Shown in pieces: positions 36,916 through 45,526 of a stretch of 64,000 bases of DNA. The stretch's first letter is position 1. Each line of letters starts with the position of its first letter. This DNA is from CATQHL01 sp965204655. Its GTDB lineage: Bacteria > Actinomycetota > Acidimicrobiia > Acidimicrobiales > CATQHL01. The DNA is taken from contig OZ241998.1 of assembly GCA_965204655.1 (NCBI GenBank), forward strand, positions 2,294,001 to 2,358,000, written 5' to 3'. Under the pieces are notes generated by a model. The model saw only the letters and a program-made list of their open reading frames with translations. It searched no databases and was not told the DNA's origin. Both the position numbers and the translations under genes were made by a program.

Positions 36916-38481
36916 ATGGTCTCACAAGCCAAGAACGCCCCAGCGCCTCAGTCTCCGCAAACGCCGTCTCCGCCCGACTCTCACCCTGTCGCCGTCCAGA
37001 ACCAGCACCCCCTTCCCGCTCACCCGCCCGCCTTCGGCCCAGACAGCTACGCACCAGCCCCCGAAGCCACCGACCTGGTTCGCATAGCCGACAGCTACGG
37101 ACTCTTCATCGACGGAGAGATGACCGAACCCCGCAGTACTGAGGTCATCACCACCCTCAACCCAGCAACCGCCCAGCCGCTTGCCGTCGTCCCCCTCTCC
37201 GGCGGCGAAGACGTAGACAGGGCGGTCGACGCCGCCCGGGCGGCCTCCCCCCGCTGGCAGCAGACCTCCGGCGCTGAGCGGGCCAAGTACCTCTACCGCA
37301 TCGCCCGCCTCCTCCAGGAGCGCTCCAGGGAGTTCGCAGTGCTAGAGACCCTCGACGCAGGCAAGCCCATCAAAGAGTCCCGCGACGTGGACATACCGCT
37401 GGCCGCCGCCCACTTCTTCCACCACGCCGGCTGGGCGGACAAGCTCGAGTACGCCTTCGGGGGGGCCTCCTGGCAGCCCCTGGGAGTGGTTGGCCAGGTC
37501 ATCCCCTGGAATTTCCCTCTGCTGATGGCCGCCTGGAAGATCGCTCCTGCCCTGGCCTCCGGCAACACCGTGGTGCTCAAGCCCGCCGAGACCACCCCCC
37601 TCAGCGCCCTGGCGCTTGCCGAGATTATCCAAGAGGCCGACCTCCCAGCGGGCGTGGTGAACGTCCTAACCGGAGACGGCAGCACCGGAGCCGCTCTCAT
37701 CAGCCATCCGGGCATAGACAAAGTGGCGTTTACCGGCTCCACGCAGGTGGGTAAGTCCATTCAGAAAACCCTGGCCGGATCGGGAAAGCGCCTCACCTTG
37801 GAACTCGGCGGCAAGGCGGCCAACATCGTCTTTCCCGACGCCGCCCTAGACCAAGTAACTGAGGGCGTCGTGAACGGCATCTACTTCAACCAGGGACAGG
37901 TCTGCTGCGCCGGCTCCCGCCTACTGGTGCAGGAGAGCGTCGCCGAGAAGGTCGTCTTCAGGCTGCGCAGACGCCTAGAGACCCTGCGCGTCGGCGACCC
38001 TCTTGACAAGAACACCGACGTCGGCGCCATCAACTCCGCCGCCCAACTTCGCAAGATCTCCGAACTCGTGGATTCGGGCGTAGAGGAGGGAGCCGAGCTC
38101 TACCAGCCCGCCTGCGACCTGCCGTCGGGCGGCTACTTCTTCCCGCCCACGCTTTTCTGCGGCGTCTCGCCGTCGCACCGCATCGCCCGCGAGGAGATCT
38201 TCGGGCCGGTTCTTTCCGTGCTCACTTTCCGCACCCCCGAAGAAGCGGTGGAGCGCGCCAACAACACCCCGTACGGGCTCTCCGCAGGCATCTGGACGGA
38301 AAAAGGCTCCCGCATCCTCTGGATGGCCGAGCGCATGAAGGCCGGCGTGGTCTGGGCGAACACCTTCAACCGCTTCGACCCCGCCAGCCCGTTCGGCGGC
38401 TATCGGGAGAGCGGCTTCGGACGCGAGGGCGGACGACAGGGCATGCTCGCCTACGTTGATCTTCAGGCGCCGCCGAGATGA
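36916..38481 (+). CDS. NAD(P)-dependent aldehyde dehydrogenase
   Basis: 521 residues. Motifs: IPWNFPLLM, catalytic Glu in LELGGKAANIV, catalytic Cys in NQGQVCCAGSR, and EEIFGPVLSV. The N-terminal 50 residues are Pro/Gln-rich and not part of the fold. It follows deoC by 7 nt and probably oxidises acetaldehyde from DeoC (inference). Its stop overlaps the start of an ALDH-like partner (ATGA). Confidence 0.94.
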   Translation: MVSQAKNAPAPQSPQTPSPPDSHPVAVQNQHPLPAHPPAFGPDSYAPAPEATDLVRIADSYGLFIDGEMTEPRSTEVITTLNPATAQPLAVVPLSGGEDVDRAVDAARAASPRWQQTSGAERAKYLYRIARLLQERSREFAVLETLDAGKPIKESRDVDIPLAAAHFFHHAGWADKLEYAFGGASWQPLGVVGQVIPWNFPLLMAAWKIAPALASGNTVVLKPAETTPLSALALAEIIQEADLPAGVVNVLTGDGSTGAALISHPGIDKVAFTGSTQVGKSIQKTLAGSGKRLTLELGGKAANIVFPDAALDQVTEGVVNGIYFNQGQVCCAGSRLLVQESVAEKVVFRLRRRLETLRVGDPLDKNTDVGAINSAAQLRKISELVDSGVEEGAELYQPACDLPSGGYFFPPTLFCGVSPSHRIAREEIFGPVLSVLTFRTPEEAVERANNTPYGLSAGIWTEKGSRILWMAERMKAGVVWANTFNRFDPASPFGGYRESGFGREGGRQGMLAYVDLQAPPR

Positions 38482-39725
38482 GCCCCCTGTCCGCCCCCTC
38501 CAACGCCCCTTCGGAAGCGCTCGCCCCCGACGCCCCCGCTGCCGCTGCCCCCGACGCGCCCGCTGCCCCCCCTTCCGATCCCGCTGCCCCCGCTGCGCCC
38601 AACGCCACTTCCACCTCCGCCGACGACGCTGCTCCCGTCCCCACTTCCATCCCCGCTGCGCCTGGCGACGCCCCGCCCTCCGCTGCCCCCTCCAAAACCC
38701 CGCGCTCGGAGCGCCTAAGCGTGCGCAAGACCTACAAGATGTTCGCGGGCGGCGCCTTCGTGCGCTCCGAGTCTGGACGCTCCTACGAAGTCCGTTCCCG
38801 GACGGGGGAGGTGGTCGCTCACGTCCCCGACGGCTCTCGCAAGGACGTCCGAGACGCCGTCCGAATCGCCCGCGCCGCACAGAGTCACTGGGCCGCCCTC
38901 ACCGCCTATAACCGAGGGCAGATCCTCTACCGGGTGGCCGAGGTGACCGAAAGCCGCCGCAGAGAACTGATCGCAGAGGTGGAGCGAGCCGCCGACTCCG
39001 ACTGCCCCGACCCAGCCGCTGAGGTCGCCGCCGCCATAGACCGCTGGGTCTGGTACGCAGGCTGGTGCGACAAGTACCCGCAAGTCCTGGGCGGATCTAA
39101 TCCCGTGGCGGGGGAGTACTTCAACTTCACCGTCCCCGAGCCGATGGGCGTGATCGGCTTGGCCGCCCCAGAGAGTTCACCGCTGCTCGGCCTGGTCTCC
39201 CGCCTAGCCCCAGCCCTGGTCTCCGGCAACGCCGTGGTGGCTCTGGCTGCTCAGCGCTCCCCGCTCCCCGCCGTAACGCTGGCGGAGATACTGGCCACCA
39301 GCGACGTTCCCGCCGGTGTGGTCAACGTTCTCACCGGTCGAAAGGAAGTCTTGCTGCGGGCGCTCGCCTCTCACGGCGAAGTGGACTGCCTCGACCTGAC
39401 GGGTTGCGCCGAGACGCCAGCCCCCACCTCCGAAGGGCCCGCCGCCCCCGCCGCTTCCGACGAGCCCGCTGCCGCTTCCGAAGTGCCCGCCGCCTCCGTT
39501 GCTTCCGAAGTGCCCGCCGCCGTTTCCGACGAGCCTGCCAGGCCCGTCGCCCCCGCTGCCTCCGGCCTCGCAGCCGAAGCCGAGCGCCTGGCTTCGGAGT
39601 CGGTGACCCGAGTGGTCGCAGCGTCCCCCGTCCAGCGGCGCTGGCTCTCGCCCGCGGCGCAGAGCCCTTACCTCATAGGCGAGTTTTGCGAATACAAGAC
39701 GGTCTGGCACCCCAAGGGTCAGTGA
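38478..39725 (+). CDS. ALDH-like protein lacking the catalytic half (pseudo-enzyme partner)
   Basis: 415 residues. The N-terminal 75 residues are Pro/Ala-rich. Then comes an ALDH cofactor-domain sequence (MFAGGAFVRSESGRSYEV ... PMGVIGLAAPESSPLLGLVS ... LAPALVSGNAVVAL ... DVPAGVVNVLTG). Where the Glu and catalytic-Cys domain should follow there is a 65-residue Pro/Ala/Glu/Ser tract and a short conserved tail ending FCEYKTVWHPKG. No catalytic Cys is present. In the two-domain ALDH16 group the second domain also lacks the Cys; this gene, coupled to an active ALDH, could be the split equivalent (inference). Confidence 0.8.
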   Translation: MSPLSAPSNAPSEALAPDAPAAAAPDAPAAPPSDPAAPAAPNATSTSADDAAPVPTSIPAAPGDAPPSAAPSKTPRSERLSVRKTYKMFAGGAFVRSESGRSYEVRSRTGEVVAHVPDGSRKDVRDAVRIARAAQSHWAALTAYNRGQILYRVAEVTESRRRELIAEVERAADSDCPDPAAEVAAAIDRWVWYAGWCDKYPQVLGGSNPVAGEYFNFTVPEPMGVIGLAAPESSPLLGLVSRLAPALVSGNAVVALAAQRSPLPAVTLAEILATSDVPAGVVNVLTGRKEVLLRALASHGEVDCLDLTGCAETPAPTSEGPAAPAASDEPAAASEVPAASVASEVPAAVSDEPARPVAPAASGLAAEAERLASESVTRVVAASPVQRRWLSPAAQSPYLIGEFCEYKTVWHPKGQ

Positions 39726-40756
39726 ACTCGCTCCGCCCTCGCCCTCCGTTGCCCCCCGCCGCCCAGCCCTCGCCCGCCGCCCAGGGCGTTGCCGCTCCCG
39801 CCCCTTCCCCCCCGGCTACCGCTCCAGCCCCTGCCACCCCGCCCCCCCCGGCTGCCCCCCAGGGCGCTGTGGTTACCGCCTCCCCAGTCTTCGCCTCCGC
39901 CTCTTCCTCCCCATCCTCCCCAGTCTCCGCCCCTGCTCCCCTTTCCCCTCCTGCTCCCCCGACCCCCGTCCCAGACCCTGCCCCCCCGACCCCCGCCCCG
40001 GCCGCCCCGAAAACTCACCCCGCCGATGTCAGCGTCTCCGCAATCCTGCCCGAACCGGACTTCGTGCTCGGCGTCGACCTAGACGGCGTCTGCGCCGACT
40101 ACATAAGCGGCTTCCGAAGCGTCGTCGCAAAGATCAAAGGGGTGCCCGAGGAATCTCTCACCCCGGACGTCTCCTGGGGCTGCAGAGAATGGGGCATAGC
40201 CTCTGCCGAGGAGTTCGACTCGATCCACCGCCAAGCCGTCCTCGACCACGACATGCTGCTCAGAATGAAGCCCCTGGAAGGCGTGGTCGACGCCCTCTGG
40301 CGCATATCCGACGCCGGCGTCTGGATTCGCATAGTCACCCACCGCCTATACGTGAACTGGGGGCACGAAGTCACCGCCGGTCACACCGTCCGCTGGTTGG
40401 ACGAAACCGGAATCCCCTACCGCGACCTGTGCTTCGTGGCCAAAAAGACGTCCGTGGCCGCCGACGCCTTCGTGGAGGACGCCCCCCACAACATCGCCGA
40501 CCTGCGCTCCGCCGGCAGAAAAGTGATCATTTTCGATCAGCCATACAACCAACAGTTCTGCCCCCCTCGCGCCCGCAACTGGAAGGAAGCGGAAAAGCTC
40601 GTACGCGACCTAGTGGTGGAGCACACGGGCGCCTACCCCCTCCAGTTACCTGGCCTGCCTGCGGGGTCAGATCGCCTGGAGCGCCGCAAGCTCGAGGCAG
40701 GCAACCCCGGACTTGCCTTGTCCCCAGACATTCTCGCTGCTTACGAGACCAAGTAG
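39722..40756 (+). CDS. 5'-nucleotidase of the NT5C type with long Pro-rich N-terminus
   Basis: 344 residues from a GTG at 39722 that overlaps the previous stop (GTGA). The first 100 residues are almost only Pro, Ala and Ser. The HAD domain then follows: nucleophile FVLGVDLDGVCADYISGFR, PDVSWGCREWGI, the cap, IRIVTHRLYVNWGHEV, and the Mg site FVEDAPHNIADLR. The C-terminal NT5C family acts on (deoxy)nucleoside monophosphates, which fits the surrounding nucleoside genes. No better start lies nearer the domain, so the low-complexity part is probably translated. Confidence 0.86.
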   Translation: MNSLRPRPPLPPAAQPSPAAQGVAAPAPSPPATAPAPATPPPPAAPQGAVVTASPVFASASSSPSSPVSAPAPLSPPAPPTPVPDPAPPTPAPAAPKTHPADVSVSAILPEPDFVLGVDLDGVCADYISGFRSVVAKIKGVPEESLTPDVSWGCREWGIASAEEFDSIHRQAVLDHDMLLRMKPLEGVVDALWRISDAGVWIRIVTHRLYVNWGHEVTAGHTVRWLDETGIPYRDLCFVAKKTSVAADAFVEDAPHNIADLRSAGRKVIIFDQPYNQQFCPPRARNWKEAEKLVRDLVVEHTGAYPLQLPGLPAGSDRLERRKLEAGNPGLALSPDILAAYETK

Positions 40757-41037
40757 CCCTCCTCTCGCCCCCGCCCGTCGTCCCCCCGCCCCGTCCTCCC
40801 GTCCCGTCCCCGCCGCCGCCCGCCGCCCCGTCCCCCGCATCCCCGTCCCCTCCGCCCCGCCTCCTCCGCCCGCCGCCCGCCGCCCCGTCCTCGTCGCCCC
40901 GTCCCCGCCCCGTCCTCGTCGCCCCGTCCCCGCCCGTCGTCCCCCCGCCCCGCCCCCGTCTCCCCGTCCTCTCGTCGTCCCCCCGCCCCGCCCCCGTCCC
41001 TCCGCCCGTCCGCCCTCAGCAACCCCCGCTAAAGCAC
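40757..41037 (+). repeat. 281-nt pyrimidine-rich low-complexity spacer
   Basis: The whole gap between the nucleotidase stop and the dehydrogenase start is CCCCGTCC/CCGCC/CTCC units, nearly all C and T with scattered G. It stays open as a Pro-rich frame in phase with the following gene but has no ATG/GTG/TTG there. It is the same kind of DNA that forms the Pro/Ala linkers inside neighbouring genes. Confidence 0.65.
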
Positions 41038-42015
41038 GTGTCAAACTCCAAACTTAAAGCGCTGGTCACCGCACCACTGCGCGGCCCCGGTATGGACGCA
41101 CTGCGCCGACTCCTGGACGTGACCTACGAGCCGTGGATCGACCCCGTCCCTATCCGTCTGCTCGGCCCCGACGACCTGGCCGAACGCCTCGCCGATCTGA
41201 AAGCCGACGTCCTCGTGACCGAGGCTGACTTCTGCTCCGGGCGAGTTATGGAGCTGCCCCTGCGAGCCATCGTCTCCACCCGCTCCGACCCCAACAATGT
41301 GGACGTCCCCGCCGCCACCCTCGCAGGCATCCCCGTGATACACACCCCGGGACGCAATGCCGACTCAGTGGCCGAGTTAACCGTGGCGCTGCTTTTCGCC
41401 GTCCGCCGCCGCCTCCTGCCCGCCGACCGGGACGTCCGCACGAATCGAATATTCACCGACACGCTGCCGTATCAGCGCTACAGAACCTGGAACTTGGCCG
41501 GCCAAACTTTCGGCATCGTAGGCTTGGGCGCGGTGGGCAAGGCCGTGTCCTGGCGCATGAAGGGGCTCGGCCTCAAGGTCATTGCCCACGACCCGTTCGT
41601 CGACGACGCCCGCCACCCCCTTCCAGACTTGCTCGCCGCCTCCGACGTGGTGTCCATGCACGCTGCCGTCACCCCTGCGACCGCCGGAATGATGGGCGCC
41701 CGGGAGTTCGCCGCCATGAAAAAAGGAGCTATCTACCTCAACACCGCCCGCGCCGCCCTGCACGACCTCGACGCTCTGACCTCCGCTCTCGCCGACGGAC
41801 ATCTAGCCGGCTGCGGTCTAGACCACTTTGAGGGCGAGGCGTTGCCCGCCGCTCACCCTCTCACTCGACGGGACGACGTAGTGCTCACCCCCCACATCGG
41901 AGGCGCCAGTTACGACACCGAGAAGACCCAGGCCGAGATGCTGGCCGAAGACCTGCGCCTCCTCCTGTCGGGGGAGCGTCCCGTGCACCTCGCCAATCCA
42001 GAGGTGCTGACGTGA
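41038..42015 (+). CDS. D-isomer-specific 2-hydroxyacid dehydrogenase (phosphoglycerate-dehydrogenase-like)
   Basis: 325 residues. The NAD fold is TFGIVGLGAVGKAVSWRMKG. The catalytic Arg is in LNTARAALHD, the Glu in CGLDHFEGEAL, and the His in VLTPHIGGASY. Substrate unknown; it reduces or oxidises a 2-keto/2-hydroxy acid. The GTG at 41038 opens the conserved first strand (KLKALVTAP), and upstream is only the Pro-coding spacer. Its stop overlaps the class II aldolase start (GTGA). Confidence 0.9.
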   Translation: MSNSKLKALVTAPLRGPGMDALRRLLDVTYEPWIDPVPIRLLGPDDLAERLADLKADVLVTEADFCSGRVMELPLRAIVSTRSDPNNVDVPAATLAGIPVIHTPGRNADSVAELTVALLFAVRRRLLPADRDVRTNRIFTDTLPYQRYRTWNLAGQTFGIVGLGAVGKAVSWRMKGLGLKVIAHDPFVDDARHPLPDLLAASDVVSMHAAVTPATAGMMGAREFAAMKKGAIYLNTARAALHDLDALTSALADGHLAGCGLDHFEGEALPAAHPLTRRDDVVLTPHIGGASYDTEKTQAEMLAEDLRLLLSGERPVHLANPEVLT

Positions 42016-42692
42016 TTGACACGAGCCGACTCAGGGAAGACGCCGCCGCCTCCGTTCTCGCCGCCGCCCGAGAGATGCACGCAGGCGACCTGGTAGGGGG
42101 GACAGCGGGCAACGTCTCCGCCCGCGTCGGCGACGGCACGTTCTGTCTCACACCCTCCGGCGTCGACTACGCCTCCATGACTCTCGCCGACTTAGTGTTC
42201 GTGTCCTCCGACGGCAGCCTCGTCTCCGGCGAGCAAAGCCCGTCCAGTGAGAAGGCTCTCCACCTCGCCTGTTACGAGCGCTACCCCGAGGTGGGCGGAG
42301 TCGTCCACTGCCACCCCCGCTATGCGTCCATGTTCGCCGTGCTCGGCCGCCGCGTCCCCGCCGTAATAGAAGAGGTGGTGGTTTACATAGGCGGCGACGT
42401 GGAAGTCTGCGACTACCACCTGACCGGCAGCACCGAGCTTGGCGAGGCGGTCTCCGACGCCCTGGCGGATCGCAGCGCCGTGCTCATGGCCAACCACGGC
42501 CTAGTCTGCGTCGGCAAGAACCCTGCGGACGCCTTAGGGGCGGCTTTCGTAGTAGAGCGAACCGCCCACATCGTCTGGGGGGCGGAACTGCTCGGCGAGG
42601 TCAGGCCGATCCCACCCAAAGTGAACGAGGATTTCGCCGGCGTCTACCGCTGGGTGCGGCAGGACATGTGGCTGCCCCCTACGGCTCCATGA
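42012..42692 (+). CDS. Class II aldolase/adducin-family protein (fuculose-phosphate-aldolase-like)
   Basis: 226 residues. GNVSARVGDGTFCLTPSGVD, the zinc site VVHCHPRYASMF, and LMANHGLVCVG are family hallmarks. It probably cleaves or epimerises a small sugar phosphate. It is the last gene of the rightward run that starts at the PuuD-like gene. Its final 14 nt overlap the end of the convergent binding-protein gene. Confidence 0.88.
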   Translation: MIDTSRLREDAAASVLAAAREMHAGDLVGGTAGNVSARVGDGTFCLTPSGVDYASMTLADLVFVSSDGSLVSGEQSPSSEKALHLACYERYPEVGGVVHCHPRYASMFAVLGRRVPAVIEEVVVYIGGDVEVCDYHLTGSTELGEAVSDALADRSAVLMANHGLVCVGKNPADALGAAFVVERTAHIVWGAELLGEVRPIPPKVNEDFAGVYRWVRQDMWLPPTAP

Positions 42693-44175
42693 ACCTCCCC
42701 GTGGAACGGATTTCGCCGCCGGCCACCTCCCAGATTTCAATGGCCTCCTCAACGTCTCCGTTTTCGTCGAAGTCGACCGACCCCGACGCCCCTTCGTAGT
42801 TGATTTCCTTCCCCTCGGCGATCAGCTGCAGCGCCCTAGCGATGCCCTCCTTCCCAGGCCCGACCACTTCTCCGCCCGGGCCGGCGATCTCGCGGAGAGC
42901 GTCCCTAATGGCTTCGGGATCGGCGGTGCTGCCCGCCTTGGCGACTGCCAGTCCGATGAGCGCTGCAGCGTCGTAGTTCTCTGCTAAGAAAGCGCCCTCT
43001 GGGAAGTCTTTGCCGTAGAAGAGGGTGTATGCCTCTCTGAAGGCTTGACGTCCCGGGCGTCCGGGCGGTGAGCCAGGGGCGGTGCCCAGCGAGCCTTCCA
43101 GGGCGTCCCACCCGACTAACTCGAGCAAGTCCGGAGACTTCGCAGCGTCTGGGAACAGGAACTTGTCAAAGTAGCCCCCATCGACCGCCTCAGGGAGGTA
43201 CACGTTCGTTTGCTTGCGGTGACCGATCGCCAGCAGCACCTCGGCGCCTCCCGCCTTCGCTTGCTCGAGTTCGTCCTTAAAACTCGGCTTCTCCACGTGT
43301 TCGTGCGCGACCAAGGTCGCTTCCCCGCCCAGAGAGGTGAACGTTGTCTCAAACTGCTCTGAGAGCCCTGCCCCGTAAGGGTCGTTCACGTAGATGACGC
43401 CTACGTTCCGATAGCCCTCCTCCCAGGCCAGGTCGGCCAGCACCTTGCCCTGAAGTTCGTCGGAAACCGCCACACGATAGACGTAGTCGTCGTCTTCCAG
43501 GGTGGTGATCACCGGCGAGGTAGCGGACGGAGAGATGATCAGGCGCTTATTAGGAGTGGCTGCCGCTGTCGCCACAGCCACAGTTACGAGGCTGGTCTGC
43601 GGGCCGACTATTCCGACCGATCCTTCGTAGTTGTTGAAGATTTCCAGCGCCACACTCGTTCCGATTGCTGGGTCAGCTGAGGTGTCCCTGGGGATTATCA
43701 GCACCGGAGATCCGTCGATTCCGCCAGCGAGATTGAAGTGGGCGGCGGCCATGTTGACCGTCTTGTAGTAGATGTCGGAGTCTGATTCCGCCACAGATAG
43801 ATAACCGATCACGACCGGAGACGTCGAGGCGCTGGAATCATCCTCTCCGCAACTTGCCGCGACCGCCCCAAGTGCGGCCAGGACAGCAACCCCCGCCGCC
43901 ACCCGCCTGCTCCGACCACCTGCCGCCGCTTGCTTGTTCCGACCTCCTGCTGTCGCCCGTCTGCTCCGCCTGCCCGCCGCCGCCCGTCTGTTCGCCGCCG
44001 CTTGCTTGTTCCGGCTGTCTGCTGTCTGTCTGTTCCGACCGCCCGTCGCCGCGGCGGCTGCGCTGAGCTGAGGGCGTCTCTCCCGCTCGGCGCACCCTGA
44101 CGCCCCCGAGGGGTGTCTCGTTGTCTTGCGTTCGGTTGCCCTAGTTCCCTCTGCTGTCTCAGCCCTGAGTTTCAT
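42679..44175 (-). CDS. Branched-chain-amino-acid-type ABC binding lipoprotein with Arg-rich leader
   Basis: About 498 residues from the ATG at 44175, which follows a weak GGGAAAGA site. The last 380 residues are a type I periplasmic binding protein (VVIGYLSVAESDSDIYYKTV, VGIVGPQTSLVTVAVA, GVIYVNDPYGAGL). The lipobox is AVAASC, Cys near residue 110. Between Met and the hydrophobic core lies a tract of imperfect GGRNKQAAA/GGRSRR repeats, far longer than a normal n-region. The frame stays open to 44424. A shorter leader from the GTG in RRVAAG is possible but would lack positive charge. Confidence 0.82.
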   Translation of the reverse strand: MKLRAETAEGTRATERKTTRHPSGASGCAERERRPQLSAAAAATGGRNRQTADSRNKQAAANRRAAAGRRSRRATAGGRNKQAAAGGRSRRVAAGVAVLAALGAVAASCGEDDSSASTSPVVIGYLSVAESDSDIYYKTVNMAAAHFNLAGGIDGSPVLIIPRDTSADPAIGTSVALEIFNNYEGSVGIVGPQTSLVTVAVATAAATPNKRLIISPSATSPVITTLEDDDYVYRVAVSDELQGKVLADLAWEEGYRNVGVIYVNDPYGAGLSEQFETTFTSLGGEATLVAHEHVEKPSFKDELEQAKAGGAEVLLAIGHRKQTNVYLPEAVDGGYFDKFLFPDAAKSPDLLELVGWDALEGSLGTAPGSPPGRPGRQAFREAYTLFYGKDFPEGAFLAENYDAAALIGLAVAKAGSTADPEAIRDALREIAGPGGEVVGPGKEGIARALQLIAEGKEINYEGASGSVDFDENGDVEEAIEIWEVAGGEIRSTGRFMEP

Positions 44176-44698
44176 TCTTTCCCGTCCTGCCTTTCCGTTT
44201 GTCCTTCTTGTCCTTCTATCCGAAGCTGACTTGCCTTCGCCTCTGCCAAGTCCTGCGCATGTTGCTGGCAGACGTGGTCTTGTCCTTCTATTCGAACCTG
44301 ACTTGCCTTCGCCGTCATTGCCGTACGCCCGTCTGTTCCTGTTTCGCCTGTTTCCAGCGTCGTTCGCTTTTCGTCCGTTCCACGAGGTCTGTTTCGCACG
44401 TCGTTCGCTTCTCGTCCGTTCCACGAGAGCGGAACAGTTCTTGAACCTGCACCCTACGGCCTCCCTATGTCATCTTCCGTCTGCCCAACACCCCCTGCGC
44501 CGCGTTGCTTTCACGTGATTGCGGCGTCAACCGGGCGGTGGGGTTCGCCGCGTCTGCCCAATGCCCCCTGCGCCGCGTTGCTTTCACGTCGGACTATGAA
44601 CCTTTCACGTCGGACTATGAACAGAGAACCCCCCGTCCCCAAGATAGCCAGAAGCCGAACTCAACTACGATTAACAAGCGAAAGAGGAGAATATCACC
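44176..44698. repeat. Gap with three pairs of direct repeats before msrA
   Basis: No convincing gene. It holds a 29-nt direct repeat (44358-44386 and 44399-44427, one mismatch), a 39-nt direct repeat (44478-44516 and 44551-44589, two mismatches) and a perfect 21-nt tandem duplication (44581-44601, 44602-44622). The repeats are plus/plus and do not form hairpins. They look like recent local duplications. Confidence 0.75.
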
Positions 44699-45343
44699 AT
44701 GGCGCTGTTCACAAGACCCAAAGACCGAATGCCCACCCCCGCCGAAGCCCTGCCCGGCCGCACGCAGAAGATGCCCGCAGCACCTTCGCACTTCGTCCTC
44801 GGCGCCCCCCTTCAGCCTCCCTTCCCCAGCCACCTGCAAACCCTCTTGGTAGGAATGGGCTGCTTCTGGGGGGCGGAGCGGATCTTTTGGCAGGCAGAGG
44901 GCGTCTTCACTACTGCAGTGGGCTACTCGGGCGGTTACACCCCCAACCCCACCTACCAGGAGGTTTGCTCCGGTCTCACCGGCCACAACGAGGTCATCCT
45001 CGTCGTCTTCGACCCCTCGGCGGGCGGGCTGGAGCGCATGCTCTCCCTGTTCTGGGAGAACCACGACCCCACTCAGGGCATGCGTCAGGGCAACGACTTC
45101 GGCACTCAGTACCGCTCCGGCATCTACACCTCCGACGACGCTCAGCAAGCCGCGGCGCAGCGCACGCAACTCCTCTACGAAGAGGTGCTGAGCGCCTCCG
45201 GCTACGGCCCCGTCACCACCGAGATTCTCCCGGCAGGGGAGTTCTACTACGCCGAGGACTACCACCAGCAGTACTTGGCTAAGAACCCGGCGGGCTACTG
45301 CGGCCTGGGCGGCACCGGCTTGACGCTCCCCGCAACGCTCTAA
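44699..45343 (+). CDS. msrA: Peptide-methionine (S)-S-oxide reductase
   Basis: 214 residues. The catalytic Cys is in VGMGCFWGAERIFW (an ordinary Cys codon), followed by VGYSGGYTPNPTYQEV, EVILVVFDP, and HDPTQGMRQGNDFGTQYRSG. The C-terminal resolving region YLAKNPAGYCGLGG carries a second Cys. It repairs oxidised Met in the cytoplasm. The N-terminal 45 residues are an extension. The ribosome site AGAGGAG precedes the ATG. Confidence 0.95.
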   Translation: MALFTRPKDRMPTPAEALPGRTQKMPAAPSHFVLGAPLQPPFPSHLQTLLVGMGCFWGAERIFWQAEGVFTTAVGYSGGYTPNPTYQEVCSGLTGHNEVILVVFDPSAGGLERMLSLFWENHDPTQGMRQGNDFGTQYRSGIYTSDDAQQAAAQRTQLLYEEVLSASGYGPVTTEILPAGEFYYAEDYHQQYLAKNPAGYCGLGGTGLTLPATL

Positions 45344-45365
45344 GCCCCAGCGTCCCAGCCCTCTG

Positions 45366-45484
45366 GCCAGCCGTCCGCACCCGGTCGCCCTCCGCCAGCC
45401 GTCCTCCCACCCCCTGGTCGCCCTCCGCCAGCCGTCCGCCCCCCCGGTCGCCCTCCGCCAGCCGTCCGCCCACCCGGTCAACCC
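45366..45484 (+). repeat. Tandem repeat of about 30 nt between msrA and folD
   Basis: Four imperfect copies of a unit containing GGTCGCCCTCCGCCAGCCGT fill the gap. Spacing varies by one to three C residues between copies. No gene is seen. Similar C-rich filler lies after folD (46376-46490). Confidence 0.75.
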
Positions 45485-45526
45485 CCAACCGACCTCCGGC
45501 TCTGCGAAACGCCCCGCCCTCGTCCC

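Noticed and set aside
44699..45343. Second selenoprotein (MsrA can use Sec)
   Set aside because: The catalytic codon in GCFWG is an ordinary Cys codon and no in-frame TGA occurs.
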